Assembly (NCBI RefSeq): GCF_019923725.1
Contig: NZ_JAHXRI010000010.1
Location: forward strand, 334,636 to 398,635
DNA: 64,000 bases
Direction of reading: 5' to 3'
Origin: Zwartia hollandica
GTDB lineage: Bacteria; Pseudomonadota; Gammaproteobacteria; Burkholderiales; Burkholderiaceae_B
Positions 18,812 to 27,928 of the stretch are shown here, piece after piece. Made by a program: the position numbers and the translations under genes. Below the pieces are notes generated by a model. That model saw nothing but the letters and a program-made list of their open reading frames with translations, made no database searches and was not told where the DNA came from. The stretch's first letter is position 1. Each line of letters opens with the position of its first letter.

Positions 18812-19135
18812 ATGACTCACGTCGTGACTGAAAACTGTATCAAGTGCAAATTTACGGATTGCGTAGACGTCTGCCCCGTCGACTGTTTCCGCGAGGGCCC
18901 TAACTTCCTGGTCATTGACCCAGACGAATGTATTGACTGTGCTGTGTGCATTCCAGAATGTCCAGCAAACGCTATTTTTGCTGAAGAGGATGTACCCCAA
19001 GACCAAATGAAGTTCATCGCGTTGAACGCAGAACTATCTCCAAAATTCGACAGCATCAGCCGCTCTAAAAAACCACTACCTGACGCGGACGACTGGAACG
19101 GCAAACCGGACAAACTGCAGCATCTTGAGCGCTAA
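18812..19135 (+). CDS. fdxA: 7Fe-8S ferredoxin FdxA
   Basis: A 107-residue soluble electron carrier with one [3Fe-4S] and one [4Fe-4S] cluster. The cysteine pattern is [17 protein letters not shown] near the N-terminus and [12 protein letters not shown] near residue 40, with the long C-terminal tail typical of Azotobacter-type FdI. The open frame extends far upstream, but the ATG at 18812 after GGTGGA gives the universal [12 protein letters not shown] start. Its last 11 bases overlap the start of the ferredoxin reductase gene, its likely redox partner. Confidence 0.95.
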   Translation: MTHVVTENCIKCKFTDCVDVCPVDCFREGPNFLVIDPDECIDCAVCIPECPANAIFAEEDVPQDQMKFIALNAELSPKFDSISRSKKPLPDADDWNGKPDKLQHLER

Positions 19136-19952
19136 ATACACACCACAGACGGTCTTATCCAAGACCGTCTGGCTCAGCGATAAACTTTTTTCACTGAAGG
19201 TCACGCGCGCCCCCGACTTTCAGTTCGTGCCCGGACAGTTCGCACGGCTAGGTCTGCCGATTGACGCAGCTGACCCCCTGACACCCAACGAGTGGCGCGC
19301 TTATTCCATGGTGTCGCACCCGACAGAGGACGTGCTCGAGTTTTTCTCGGTGGTGGTACCCGACGGTAAGTTCAGCCCAAAACTCGCCGCGCTTGCCCCC
19401 GGAGACACACTCTGGGTCAATAAAACGGTGTTTGGCTTTCTAACGCTCGAGCAATTTGCGTCCGGTGAAGACCTTTGGCTGATCTCCACGGGCACCGGGT
19501 TATCAGCCTACATTTCCATGCTGCGTGAAGCGAGCACATGGCAACGCTTTAAACGCATCGTGGTGCTGCACGGCGTTAGACACGCCGGCGAACTCGCCTA
19601 TCGCGACGAACTGTTAGCACTGCAAAGCCAACACAACGCCAGCCCAGAGGCCCTTGGCAATAACCAAGCGAAAATGATTTATCTGCCCGTGACAAGCCAA
19701 GAGCCATTAACCCCTTCGCTCTCGCCGGCGATTAGTCCAGACCTTTTGTCCGCAAACCGACTCACGACCTTGCTAACAAGCGGTGAGCTCGAACAACGTA
19801 CAGGCATTCCCCTGCAAGCCGAACGCGCAAGGATCATGCTCTGCGGCAACCCCGCTATGGTCACCGAAATGCGCGCACTTCTGGCAGAGCGCGGGTTTGC
19901 CGCCGGTCGCCGGGGGGTTGCGGGCAACCTTGCAGTAGAAAACTACTGGTAA
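19125..19952 (+). CDS. fpr: Ferredoxin--NADP+ reductase
   Basis: A FAD-containing reductase that exchanges electrons between NADPH and ferredoxin or flavodoxin. The 275-residue product has the FAD-binding segments [11 protein letters not shown] and RAYSMVSHP, the NADP-binding [13 protein letters not shown], and the late LCGNPAMV motif. It lacks a C-terminal aromatic extension of plant type but ends in VENYW, as in bacterial Fpr. The only start that fits is a TTG at 19125 inside the end of fdxA, giving an 11-base overlap. That links expression of carrier and reductase, though the exact start remains inferred. Confidence 0.9.
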   Translation: MSAKYTPQTVLSKTVWLSDKLFSLKVTRAPDFQFVPGQFARLGLPIDAADPLTPNEWRAYSMVSHPTEDVLEFFSVVVPDGKFSPKLAALAPGDTLWVNKTVFGFLTLEQFASGEDLWLISTGTGLSAYISMLREASTWQRFKRIVVLHGVRHAGELAYRDELLALQSQHNASPEALGNNQAKMIYLPVTSQEPLTPSLSPAISPDLLSANRLTTLLTSGELEQRTGIPLQAERARIMLCGNPAMVTEMRALLAERGFAAGRRGVAGNLAVENYW

Positions 19953-20056
19953 GCCTTCGGCAACACTAAGGGAAGCACCATAGGTAGTCCAATACTAGGT
20001 GTTAGCCCCCATATCCTGTGTTTCCAGGCGCAAAGTCGTGGTGCTTCTGCTACATT

Positions 20057-20080
20057 TTGCTGCACAACAGCAATTGCAGC
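20057..20080. promoter_or_regulatory. TGC-rich palindrome upstream of phaZ
   Basis: TTGCTG (20057-20062) and CAGCAA (20068-20073) form an inverted repeat with a five-base spacer, followed at once by TTGCAGC. It lies about 70-95 bases before the phaZ start in the fpr-phaZ gap. PHB regulators of the PhaR type are reported to bind TGC-rich palindromes in other bacteria, so this is a candidate operator. It could instead be the weak terminator of fpr, but no T-run follows. Confidence 0.35.
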
Positions 20081-20150
20081 CCCTAGATCGATCGTCTCGT
20101 GTCAATAAGGCGTCATAATTGGGACTTCCTGAAAACTTTTGGAATCGCAC

Positions 20151-21377
20151 ATGCTTTATCAACTTCATGAAATGCACCGTGCCATCATGTCGCCCCTGGC
20201 GCACTTCACTGAGTTAGGCTCCAAACTATTCTCGCATCCCGCAAGCCCCTTCGCATACACGCCGATGGCTCGCCAAATGGCGGCAGGCTATGAACTTATC
20301 CACCGGATTGGGAAAAAATACGAAAAACCGACCTGGGGTTTAACCACCACAGAAGTCAACGGCAAACATGTCGGTGTCACGATCGACACCGAGATGAGCC
20401 TGCCGTTCTGCAACTTGATTCATTTCAAGCGTGATGTATCTGACAAACAGCGCAAGACGGATCCAAAACTGCTGGTGCTGGCACCAATGTCAGGACACCA
20501 TGCCACCCTCTTGCGCGACACCGTACGCGCCTTGCTCCCGAATCATGAAGTCTATGTGTCCGACTGGATCGATGCACGCATGGTTCCGTTAGCTGACGGA
20601 AAATTTGGACTCAACGACTACGTTCACTACGTTCAACAGTTCCTCGAGCACCTTGGGCCAGATGTACATCTGATGTCCGTCTGCCAGCCGACGGTTCCTG
20701 CACTAGCCGCCGTTTCGCTCATGGCGTCAAACAAAAGCCCTTTCCTGCCTCGCAGCATGGTGATGATGGGCGGTCCGATCGACCCACGTTGCTCACCCAC
20801 ACAAGTCAACCGTCTGGCCACAACAAAGCCGTTTGAATGGTTCGAAGAAAAACTGATTCACGCGGTGCCCGCGCAATACCCAGGAGCAGGTCGTCTTGTG
20901 TACCCAGGCTTCCTACAACACGCTGGCTTTCTGTCAATGAATCCAGATCGCCATGCCAAAGCACACTACGATTTTTATCTTGATTTGCTTCGCGGTGACG
21001 AGGACGATGCAGAGGCACATCGGCGCTTTTACAACGAATACAACGCTGTGCTTGATATGTCGGCAGATTTTTATCTAGAGACCATTCGCACGGTGTTTCA
21101 GGACTTCGATCTGCCCAACGGCACCTGGGTTATCGATGGCCAGCTCGTTAAGCCTTCCGACATTAAATCGGTAGCGTTGTTCACAATTGAAGGCGAACTC
21201 GACGATATCTCTGGCGAAGGGCAGACACGTGCCGCGCAAGACTTATGCTCCGGTATCCCAGCCAAGCGCAAGCAACATTACACAGCCCCAGACTGCGGAC
21301 ACTACGGGATTTTTTCAGGCCGTCGTTGGCGCACAACGATCTGCCCGAAAATTGCCGAGTTCGTGCGCAGCGCTTAA
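20151..21377 (+). CDS. phaZ: Intracellular poly(3-hydroxybutyrate) depolymerase
   Basis: PhaZ mobilises stored PHB granules in the cytoplasm. The 408-residue product matches the Ralstonia PhaZ1 type: it starts [11 protein letters not shown] and carries [15 protein letters not shown] and [11 protein letters not shown] cysteine replaces serine as nucleophile in the lipase-box-like segment SVCQPTVP (Cys178), and the acidic residue and His of the triad are suggested in GELDDISG and [13 protein letters not shown]. There is no signal peptide, as expected for an intracellular enzyme. An upstream ATG at 20139 would add four residues; the family start favours 20151. A PHB synthase gene is not in the window. 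Confidence 0.93.
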   Translation: MLYQLHEMHRAIMSPLAHFTELGSKLFSHPASPFAYTPMARQMAAGYELIHRIGKKYEKPTWGLTTTEVNGKHVGVTIDTEMSLPFCNLIHFKRDVSDKQRKTDPKLLVLAPMSGHHATLLRDTVRALLPNHEVYVSDWIDARMVPLADGKFGLNDYVHYVQQFLEHLGPDVHLMSVCQPTVPALAAVSLMASNKSPFLPRSMVMMGGPIDPRCSPTQVNRLATTKPFEWFEEKLIHAVPAQYPGAGRLVYPGFLQHAGFLSMNPDRHAKAHYDFYLDLLRGDEDDAEAHRRFYNEYNAVLDMSADFYLETIRTVFQDFDLPNGTWVIDGQLVKPSDIKSVALFTIEGELDDISGEGQTRAAQDLCSGIPAKRKQHYTAPDCGHYGIFSGRRWRTTICPKIAEFVRSA

Positions 21378-21384
21378 GTGCGCC

Positions 21385-21969
21385 ATGCTCGCTGAACGTA
21401 TCAACGACCTGCTGCCGCAGACGCAGTGCACAAAATGCGGTTACGCAGGTTGTGCGCCCTATGCCCAAGCCATCGCGGCGGGCCAAGCCCCCATTAATCG
21501 CTGCCCTCCAGGTGGTGAGCAAGGCATTGCGGCGCTCGCCGCCCTTTTAAACACCGACACACTACCTCTTGACGAAATCTGTGGGCAACACCTGCCTTTG
21601 CAAGTCGCAGTCATCGATGAGCAATTTTGTATCGGCTGCACGCTTTGCATACAAGCTTGTCCTGTAGATGCCATTGTGGGTGCGTCAAAACTCATGCACA
21701 CGGTCCTGGCGCGGAGTTGTACCGGCTGCGACTTGTGCGTCGCACCCTGCCCCGTAGACTGCATTGACATGGTCCCCGTCTCTCCCTCACGCGCCTGGAC
21801 AGCACAAGACGCACAAGCTTCCCGCCAACGCTTTGAGGCGCGCAACGCACGGCTGGCGAGGCCGATGCAGGTGCCTCAAAAACAGGAAACAGCTCGGCAG
21901 ATTGATGACGCTGTCGCGCAAGCCCTTGCCAAAGCACGCGCGCGCCGCGCTGCCGCGAGCGCGCGATGA
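21385..21969 (+). CDS. rnfB: RnfB-like iron-sulfur protein, soluble stand-alone form
   Basis: The 194-residue product resembles the RnfB/RsxB subunit of the Rnf electron transport complex but lacks the N-terminal membrane helix. It opens with the 4-Cys iron-sulfur domain ([16 protein letters not shown] and NRCPPGG), followed by two [4Fe-4S] ferredoxin motifs ([12 protein letters not shown] and [12 protein letters not shown]) and a charged, Ala/Arg-rich tail. No other rnf genes are nearby. This detached form beside nth is frequent in Burkholderiales, and its electron partners are unknown. It begins seven bases after phaZ and overlaps nth by four bases. Confidence 0.88.
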   Translation: MLAERINDLLPQTQCTKCGYAGCAPYAQAIAAGQAPINRCPPGGEQGIAALAALLNTDTLPLDEICGQHLPLQVAVIDEQFCIGCTLCIQACPVDAIVGASKLMHTVLARSCTGCDLCVAPCPVDCIDMVPVSPSRAWTAQDAQASRQRFEARNARLARPMQVPQKQETARQIDDAVAQALAKARARRAAASAR

Positions 21970-22601
21970 ACCCAACCAAACGACACGCGATTTTTTCAAG
22001 GCTGCGTGCGGCAAACCCGGCACCTACGACTGAGCTCGAATACAAAACGGACTTCCAACTGTTGATCGCTGTCATGCTGTCCGCACAAGCAACCGACAAG
22101 TCCGTCAATATTGCCACTCGGAAACTTTTCCCGCGCCATGGAACTCCTAAGACAATCCTGGCGCTTGGCGTGGAAGGACTGATGCCCTTTATTCAAACGA
22201 TCGGGCTCTATAAAACGAAAGCCAAAAATGTGATCGCGACCTGCGCATTACTGCTTGAGCAACACAGTGGCAAGGTGCCCCGCACCAGAGATGCCCTTGA
22301 GGCGCTGCCCGGAGTGGGTCGCAAAACGGCGAATGTCGTCCTAAACACAGCGTTCGGAGAGCCGACCATTGCAGTAGACACACACATCTTTCGGGTATCG
22401 AATCGCACCAAAATCGCTCCTGGTAAAGATGTTCTAACCGTGGAGCGCGGACTCGAGAAATTCATCCCCGCCGAATTCAAAGTGGACGCCCACCACTGGC
22501 TGATTCTGCATGGTCGTTACGTCTGTGTTGCCCGCACGCCAAAATGTCCGCAGTGCGGCATTTCCGACTTGTGCGAGTATTCCAAAAAGACCAAGGGTTA
22601 A
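21966..22601 (+). CDS. nth: Endonuclease III
   Basis: Nth is the DNA glycosylase/AP lyase that removes oxidised pyrimidines in base excision repair. The 211-residue product has the helix-hairpin-helix [12 protein letters not shown] with the catalytic Lys, the catalytic Asp in [11 protein letters not shown], and a C-terminal [4Fe-4S] loop (C-x6-C-x2-C-x5-C, in [17 protein letters not shown]). The start overlaps the rnfB stop (ATGA). In other bacteria Rsx/Rnf proteins set the redox state of an iron-sulfur regulator; a link between RnfB and the Nth cluster is only suggested by this pairing. Confidence 0.96.
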   Translation: MNPTKRHAIFSRLRAANPAPTTELEYKTDFQLLIAVMLSAQATDKSVNIATRKLFPRHGTPKTILALGVEGLMPFIQTIGLYKTKAKNVIATCALLLEQHSGKVPRTRDALEALPGVGRKTANVVLNTAFGEPTIAVDTHIFRVSNRTKIAPGKDVLTVERGLEKFIPAEFKVDAHHWLILHGRYVCVARTPKCPQCGISDLCEYSKKTKG

Positions 22602-22690
22602 ACCGCCTATGACAAACCCGCATTGAGGTTTTAGTCGTATCCGAGGGATAATTCTGTGCAGATTTAAAACCATCTCAGATACACAAGCGA

Positions 22691-23464
22691 ATGAACGACA
22701 TCATTCTCGAGACCAAACATCTCACAAAAGAATTCCGCGGTTTCGTTGCCGTCAACGATATTTCCTTGCGCGTGCAGCGCGGGCAGATTCACGCATTAAT
22801 TGGGCCAAATGGCGCAGGCAAAACAACATGCTTTAACCTGCTCACCAAATTTTTGACGCCCACGCGAGGCACGATCGCCTTTAATGGGGTCGACATCACG
22901 AAAGAGCGTCCCGCACAAATTGCAAGACGCGGCATTATCCGCTCTTTTCAAATTTCAGCTGTATTTCCACACTTAACGGTGCTTGAAAACGTTCGCATTG
23001 GTTTGCAGCGCGAAACCGGGCTTTCCTTCCATTTCTGGCAAAGCGAAAAACGTCTTAACCAACTGAACGATCGCGCCCAGGCGATCCTGGAGCAAGTCGA
23101 CCTCGGTAACTTCGCCAATGAAATAACCAGCAGCTTGCCTTATGGACGTAAGCGCGCCCTGGAAATCGCCACCACACTCGCCATGGAACCAGAGCTCATG
23201 TTGCTTGATGAGCCCACACAAGGCATGGGTCACGAAGACGTCGATCGGGTTACACAACTCATCAAGCGCGTGAGCGTTGGTCGTACGATCCTCATGGTCG
23301 AGCACAACATGAACGTAGTCTCCTCAATTGCCGACACCATTACAGTCTTGGCACGCGGTGCCGTGTTGGCGGAGGGACCCTATTCGCATGTCTCAAGAGA
23401 TCCTGCCGTCATGGAAGCCTACATGGGCACCACAGAAGGCGAACTCGAAGGAGCTCACGCATGA
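22691..23464 (+). CDS. livG: Branched-chain amino acid type ABC transporter ATPase (LivG-like)
   Basis: One of two ATPases of a HAAT-family ABC importer. The 257-residue product has Walker A GPNGAGKTT, the long LivG-type insert after the Q-loop, and Walker B LMLLDEPTQGMG. The ABC signature is degenerate: SSLPYGRKRALEIATTL stands where LSGGQ-type sequence is expected, with LPYGxxR as in other LivG proteins. The C-terminal VLARGAVLAEGP is also typical. It overlaps livF by four bases. Substrate cannot be set from sequence; branched-chain or other amino acids, amides or small acids are possible. Confidence 0.9.
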   Translation: MNDIILETKHLTKEFRGFVAVNDISLRVQRGQIHALIGPNGAGKTTCFNLLTKFLTPTRGTIAFNGVDITKERPAQIARRGIIRSFQISAVFPHLTVLENVRIGLQRETGLSFHFWQSEKRLNQLNDRAQAILEQVDLGNFANEITSSLPYGRKRALEIATTLAMEPELMLLDEPTQGMGHEDVDRVTQLIKRVSVGRTILMVEHNMNVVSSIADTITVLARGAVLAEGPYSHVSRDPAVMEAYMGTTEGELEGAHA

Positions 23465-24171
23465 GCGCGCCCGCACTCGAAATTTCCGGACTTAACGCCT
23501 GGTATGGTGAGTCCCATATTCTGCATGGCGTGAACTTCACGGTACAGAAAGGTGAAGTGATTACGCTACTCGGTCGTAATGGGGCGGGTCGCACTACAAC
23601 GCTGCGTGCCATTCTTGGGCTCACCGGGTCGCGGACAGGTTCGGTACGCATCCATGGTACCGAAGCGATCGATATGCCCACCTACAAGATCGCGCATCTA
23701 GGTATTGGCTACTGCCCAGAAGAACGGGGTATTTTTGCAAGCCTCTCGTGTGAAGAAAACTTACTGCTTCCACCGCCTGTCGGCGCCTTGGGTGGTGGGA
23801 TGTCACTCTCCGAAATCTACGAGATGTTCCCTAACCTGCTCGAACGACGTCATTCGCCAGGTACGCGTCTGTCAGGCGGCGAACAGCAGATGCTCGCCGT
23901 GGCGCGAATCCTAAGAACGGGTGCCAACTTACTGTTATTAGACGAAATCTCAGAGGGCCTTGCCCCAGTGATCGTACAAGCCTTAGGTCGCATGATTAAG
24001 ACGCTAAAATCCAAGGGTTACACCATTATTATGGTTGAACAGAATTTCCGGTTTGCCGCCCCGCTGGCAGACCGGTTTTATGTGATGGAGCATGGCCAGA
24101 TCGTCGAACACTTCGCGGCCACCGAGCTCAAGGAAAAGCAGTCCGTCCTCAACGAATTGCTTGGGGTTTAA
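23461..24171 (+). CDS. livF: Branched-chain amino acid type ABC transporter ATPase (LivF-like)
   Basis: Second ATPase of the importer, 236 residues. The signature is LSGGEQQMLAVAR and Walker B is LLLLDEISEGLAP, followed by the switch His region replaced by VEQNFRFA as in LivF proteins. The Walker A reads GRNGAGRTT, with Arg in place of the phosphate-binding Lys. The DNA (cgc codon) shows this directly. LivG has the normal Lys. The gene overlaps livG by four bases and is followed after 37 bases by the binding-protein gene. Confidence 0.9.
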   Translation: MSAPALEISGLNAWYGESHILHGVNFTVQKGEVITLLGRNGAGRTTTLRAILGLTGSRTGSVRIHGTEAIDMPTYKIAHLGIGYCPEERGIFASLSCEENLLLPPPVGALGGGMSLSEIYEMFPNLLERRHSPGTRLSGGEQQMLAVARILRTGANLLLLDEISEGLAPVIVQALGRMIKTLKSKGYTIIMVEQNFRFAAPLADRFYVMEHGQIVEHFAATELKEKQSVLNELLGV

Positions 24172-24208
24172 TTACTATTTTTGTAGCAACTTTCTGGAGC
24201 TATTCCCT

Positions 24209-25420
24209 ATGAAACTTCGTACCCTTAGCGCGTCAATGATGCTGGCTAGCGCCGGTCTCTTGGCACAACCTGCTTTAGCTAACGTTTCTGACAACGTTAT
24301 CCGCATCGGCTTCATCACCGACATGGCCAGCGTTTACTCCGACATCGACGGCGCTGGCGGCGTCGAAGCCGCTCGTATGGCGATCGCCGACGCAGGTGGT
24401 CAAATCGACGGCAAGAAAATTGAACTGGTTTTCGCCGATCACCAAAACAAGGCTGATGTGGCCGCAGCACGTGCCCGCGAATGGTTTGATCAGCAAAAAA
24501 TTGACATGCTGATTGGCGGCACGAACTCTGGCGTGAACCTTGCCCTAGCTGGCATCGCAGCAGAGCGCAAAAAGCCCTTCTTCGCTATTGGCGCAGCCGC
24601 GTCAGACCTCACGGGCTCACAGTGCACCCCTTACACCGTGCATTGGGCCTATGACACCGTTGCGTTGGCGCGGGGCACGGGCTCAGCCGTTGTGAAAGCT
24701 GGCGGCAAAACTTGGTACTTCCTGACCGCTGACTACGCCTTTGGCCATGCCCTTGAGCGCGACACCGCTAACGTTGTTAAAGCAGCAGGTGGCCAAGTAG
24801 TTGGTCAAGTGCGCGCACCGCTTAACTCGTCAGACTTCTCGTCTTTCTTGTTGCAAGCACAAAGCTCCAAAGCACAAATTCTGGGCTTAGCGAACGCTGG
24901 TGGCGACACGATCAACTCGATCAAAGCTGCAAACGAATTCGGTATTGGCAAAACCATGAAAATGGCTGGCCTACTGATTTTTATTAACGACATTCACTCG
25001 CTTGGTCTGAACGTCACGCAAGGCATGCAGTTTACCGACGGCTGGTACTGGGATCAGAACGAAGAGACTCGCGCCTGGTCGAAAAAATTCGAAGCACGCG
25101 TCAAGCGCAAGCCTTCGATGATTCAAGCCGGTGACTACTCCGCTGTATCTTTCTACCTGAAGGCAGTAAAAGAAACAGGTAGTGATGATGGCGATACCGT
25201 CATGAAATGGATGAAGTCCAACAAAGTCAACGACATGTTCGCTAAGAACGGCTATGTCCGTGAAGACGGTCGCATGGTTCACGATATGTTCTTGATGGAA
25301 GTCAAAAAGCCAAGCGAATCGAAATATCCTTGGGACTACTACAAGCAAATCGCCGTATTACCAGGTGAAGAAGTGTTCACCAAACTCTCTGAGTCGACCT
25401 GCAAGCTGGTCAAGAAGTAA
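24209..25420 (+). CDS. livK: ABC transporter substrate-binding protein (LivK-like)
   Basis: Periplasmic binding protein of the type I fold that delivers ligand to LivHM. From the ATG at 24209 the product is 403 residues with a clear signal peptide (MKLRTLSASMMLASAG and cleavage after PALA). The mature part starts with IRIGFITDMASVYSDIDGAGG and has two lobes of the Peripla_BP_6 kind. The open frame extends upstream into livF, but a GGAG sequence precedes this ATG. It lies third in the livG-livF-livK-livH-livM order and is followed by an inverted repeat that may keep its mRNA level above that of the permeases. Confidence 0.93.
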   Translation: MKLRTLSASMMLASAGLLAQPALANVSDNVIRIGFITDMASVYSDIDGAGGVEAARMAIADAGGQIDGKKIELVFADHQNKADVAAARAREWFDQQKIDMLIGGTNSGVNLALAGIAAERKKPFFAIGAAASDLTGSQCTPYTVHWAYDTVALARGTGSAVVKAGGKTWYFLTADYAFGHALERDTANVVKAAGGQVVGQVRAPLNSSDFSSFLLQAQSSKAQILGLANAGGDTINSIKAANEFGIGKTMKMAGLLIFINDIHSLGLNVTQGMQFTDGWYWDQNEETRAWSKKFEARVKRKPSMIQAGDYSAVSFYLKAVKETGSDDGDTVMKWMKSNKVNDMFAKNGYVREDGRMVHDMFLMEVKKPSESKYPWDYYKQIAVLPGEEVFTKLSESTCKLVKK

Positions 25421-25427
25421 TCAGAAA

Positions 25428-25462
25428 AACGCCTTCGCTCACCCAGCGTGTGTGAAGGCGTT
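25428..25462 (+). terminator. Intercistronic hairpin after livK
   Basis: AACGCCTTC (25428-25436) pairs perfectly with GAAGGCGTT (25454-25462) eight bases after the livK stop. The loop contains a second small CGCT/AGCG pairing. TTCTCTGTTC follows, a poor U-run, so it is more likely a 3' stabiliser or partial terminator that favours binding protein over permease than a full stop. Confidence 0.5.
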
Positions 25463-25497
25463 CTCTGTTCATGCAGTCGATGCGAAGCAGATAGAAC

Positions 25498-26385
25498 ATG
25501 ATCATGATCTTTGGTATCCCGTTGCAAGCCTTTTTAGGCCAGCTGTTGCTTGGCCTAGTTAACGGCTCTTTTTATGCCATTTTGTCGCTAGGCTTAGCGG
25601 TCATTTTTGGCTTACTTAATGTCATCAACTTCGCGCACGGTGCGCTGTATATGTTGGGTGCGTTTTTGGCCTGGATGGGGCTGTCTTACTTTGGCATCAA
25701 CTACTGGTTGATGTTGATTTTGGCACCGATCATCGTTGGCCTGTTCGGCATTCTGATTGAAAAATTCCTGCTCAAGCATCTCTACAAGCTTGATCATTTG
25801 TACGGCTTGCTGCTCACCTTCGGTATCACCTTGCTGATCGAGGGTCTCTTTCGCAGCTTCTATGGCGTCTCGGGTCAACCGTACTCGACACCAGAAGCCT
25901 TGCGTGGTGCGACGAATCTAGGCTTCATGATGTTGCCTAACTATCGTGCTTGGGTGGTAGTAGCCTCTGTGGTGGTGTGTCTAATCACCTGGTTCATTAT
26001 TGAACGCACGCGCCTGGGTGCGTTGCTGCGGGCCGGCACAGAAAACCCCCGCCTGGTCGAAGCCTTTGGCGTAAACGTCCCTTTAATGATCACGCTCACC
26101 TACGGCTTCGGGGTTGCTCTGGCGGGTTTTGCGGGTGTGCTGGCCGCCCCCATTCTGCAAGTCTCTCCGCTGATGGGATCCAACTTGATCATCGTGGTGT
26201 TCGCCGTTGTGGTGATCGGTGGCATGGGATCGATTCTGGGTGCGATCGTCACTGGACTTGGTCTAGGCATCATCGAAGGCTTAACCAAAGTGTTTTGGCC
26301 TGAAGCCTCGAGCACGGTTGTGTTCATCATCATGGCTATTGTCTTACTGATCCGCCCTGCCGGACTATTCGGAAAAGAAAAATGA
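25498..26385 (+). CDS. livH: Branched-chain amino acid type ABC transporter permease (LivH-like)
   Basis: First permease subunit of the importer, 295 residues with about eight membrane segments. The segment LGLAVIFGLLNVINFAHGA and the EAA-like loop GALLRAGTENPRLVEAFGVN are LivH hallmarks. The first codons are ATG ATC ATG, so the start could also be 25504. The 3' end overlaps livM by four bases. Its 112-base-long upstream gap beyond livK holds only the intercistronic hairpin. Confidence 0.93.
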   Translation: MIMIFGIPLQAFLGQLLLGLVNGSFYAILSLGLAVIFGLLNVINFAHGALYMLGAFLAWMGLSYFGINYWLMLILAPIIVGLFGILIEKFLLKHLYKLDHLYGLLLTFGITLLIEGLFRSFYGVSGQPYSTPEALRGATNLGFMMLPNYRAWVVVASVVVCLITWFIIERTRLGALLRAGTENPRLVEAFGVNVPLMITLTYGFGVALAGFAGVLAAPILQVSPLMGSNLIIVVFAVVVIGGMGSILGAIVTGLGLGIIEGLTKVFWPEASSTVVFIIMAIVLLIRPAGLFGKEK

Positions 26386-27365
26386 ATCGGCAAGCGCTCG
26401 GCTATATCGTCTTCCTATTGTTTCTAGCGGCAATCCCGTTGATGGGGATTTATCCCATCTTCGCCATGAAGATCATGTGCTACGCACTCTTTGCGTGTGC
26501 GTTTAATTTACTCTTGGGCTTCACGGGCTTACTGTCATTTGGTCACGCCGCGTTTTTAGGTAGTGCCGCCTACGCCTCCGGGCACGCCATGAAGCTATGG
26601 GGGTTTTCTCCTGAGCTTGGCATTTTGTATGGCGTCCTTGTTGCAGGTGTTCTGGGCCTAGCGATAGGCGCTTTAGCGATTCGACGCAGCGGTATTTATT
26701 TTGCAATGATTACGCTCGCGTTATCGCAGATGGTCTACTTCTTTTTCTTGCAAGCAAAATTCACCGGCGGTGAAGATGGACTGCAGGGCGTGCCACGCGG
26801 AACATTGTTCGGACTAATCGATCTGAAAAGCGATTTGAACCTGTACTACGTGGTGATGGGTATTTTTGTTCTGGGTTACTTCATTATTTGGCGCACGGTG
26901 CATTCACCTTTTGGCCAAGTACTCAAAGCCATCCGCGAAAACGAACCGCGCGCAATTTCGCTCGGCTACGACGTTGACCGCTTCAAATTGCTCGCCTTTG
27001 TCTTGTCAGCTATGTTGGCGGGTTTGGCGGGCTCGACCAAGATGCTGATCTTTGTCTCGGCGACGCTATCAGACGCCACTTGGCAGATGTCAGGCCTGGT
27101 GATTCTGATGACCCTGATTGGTGGGTTGGGCACACTTGTGGGCCCCGTCATTGGCGCGTTCATTGTCGTCTTGCTTGAAAACAAGGTCGGTGACTTTGGT
27201 GCAATGCTTACAAAATGGACTGGTATTGAATGGTTTCAACGCTTGGGTGAATCCGTCACCATTGTGATTGGCTTGATCTTCGTGATCTGCGTGCTGGCTT
27301 TCAGACGCGGTTTGGTCGGCGAGCTCAGTGCTTGGTGGGATAAGCGTAAGGCCGCATCAAATTAG
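26382..27365 (+). CDS. livM: Branched-chain amino acid type ABC transporter permease (LivM-like)
   Basis: Second permease subunit, 327 residues with about nine hydrophobic segments. Family segments are LLLGFTGLLSFGHAAFLGSAAY, read here as LLLGFTGLLSFGHAAF, and the cytoplasmic loop LKAIRENEPRAISLGYDV that contacts the ATPase. It ends in RRGLVGEL, a common LivM ending. It closes the five-gene transporter set and converges with bioY, sharing nine bases at the 3' ends (27357-27365). Confidence 0.93.
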   Translation: MNRQALGYIVFLLFLAAIPLMGIYPIFAMKIMCYALFACAFNLLLGFTGLLSFGHAAFLGSAAYASGHAMKLWGFSPELGILYGVLVAGVLGLAIGALAIRRSGIYFAMITLALSQMVYFFFLQAKFTGGEDGLQGVPRGTLFGLIDLKSDLNLYYVVMGIFVLGYFIIWRTVHSPFGQVLKAIRENEPRAISLGYDVDRFKLLAFVLSAMLAGLAGSTKMLIFVSATLSDATWQMSGLVILMTLIGGLGTLVGPVIGAFIVVLLENKVGDFGAMLTKWTGIEWFQRLGESVTIVIGLIFVICVLAFRRGLVGELSAWWDKRKAASN

Positions 27366-27881
27366 ATTTAAACGCCTGATCCGTTGAGCGACGATTGAAG
27401 CGATCACCGCTTTAATCGTGTCGCCCGGCAGAAACACAACGACTGCTAGCGCCGCCTTGCTGAAGGTCATGCCAGTGACAACCATCAACCAAGGAATGCC
27501 AAGGGCATAAACGACTGCGACGCCGCCCAAGAGCGCGGCCAGCAAACAACGCAGTGTGCTTGCCCCAGCTGCGAGGCCGACAACGATAGCGCCTGGAATC
27601 ATGCCCAGCAGGAACCCGCCCGTCGGCCCGGCCAACACCGCAAGCCCTGCACGTCCCCCTGGTAAAACCGGCAAACCTACCAAAGCAATCAACACATAGA
27701 GCGCTACGACCAAACCTGCTCGATATGGTCCGAGAATCAGTCCTGCAAGCATGACGCCGAATGTTTGCAAGGTGATGGGTACAGGCACCCACGGCACAGG
27801 CATAGGCGGGATGAGACCCAAAACCACCACCATCGCCGTAAACAGAGCCACCAATGCAATATCTTTAGTCTTCACGGACAT
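27357..27881 (-). CDS. bioY: Biotin transporter BioY (ECF S component)
   Basis: BioY is the membrane protein that binds biotin in the energy-coupling-factor transporter. The 174-residue product has six hydrophobic segments and family motifs PVPITLQTFGVMLAG, GRAGLAVLAGPTGGFL and FLPGDTIKAVIAS. AAGAG precedes the ATG. It lies 47 bases after bioN on the same strand, giving bioM-bioN-bioY order, which supports a three-part BioMNY system dedicated to biotin instead of a shared ECF module. The stop region overlaps livM. Confidence 0.95.
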   Translation of the reverse strand: MSVKTKDIALVALFTAMVVVLGLIPPMPVPWVPVPITLQTFGVMLAGLILGPYRAGLVVALYVLIALVGLPVLPGGRAGLAVLAGPTGGFLLGMIPGAIVVGLAAGASTLRCLLAALLGGVAVVYALGIPWLMVVTGMTFSKAALAVVVFLPGDTIKAVIASIVAQRIRRLNLI

Positions 27882-27928
27882 CTCTTTTGAAAAAGCGTGT
27901 TTACTACTCTAGACGAGCTCGCGACACG

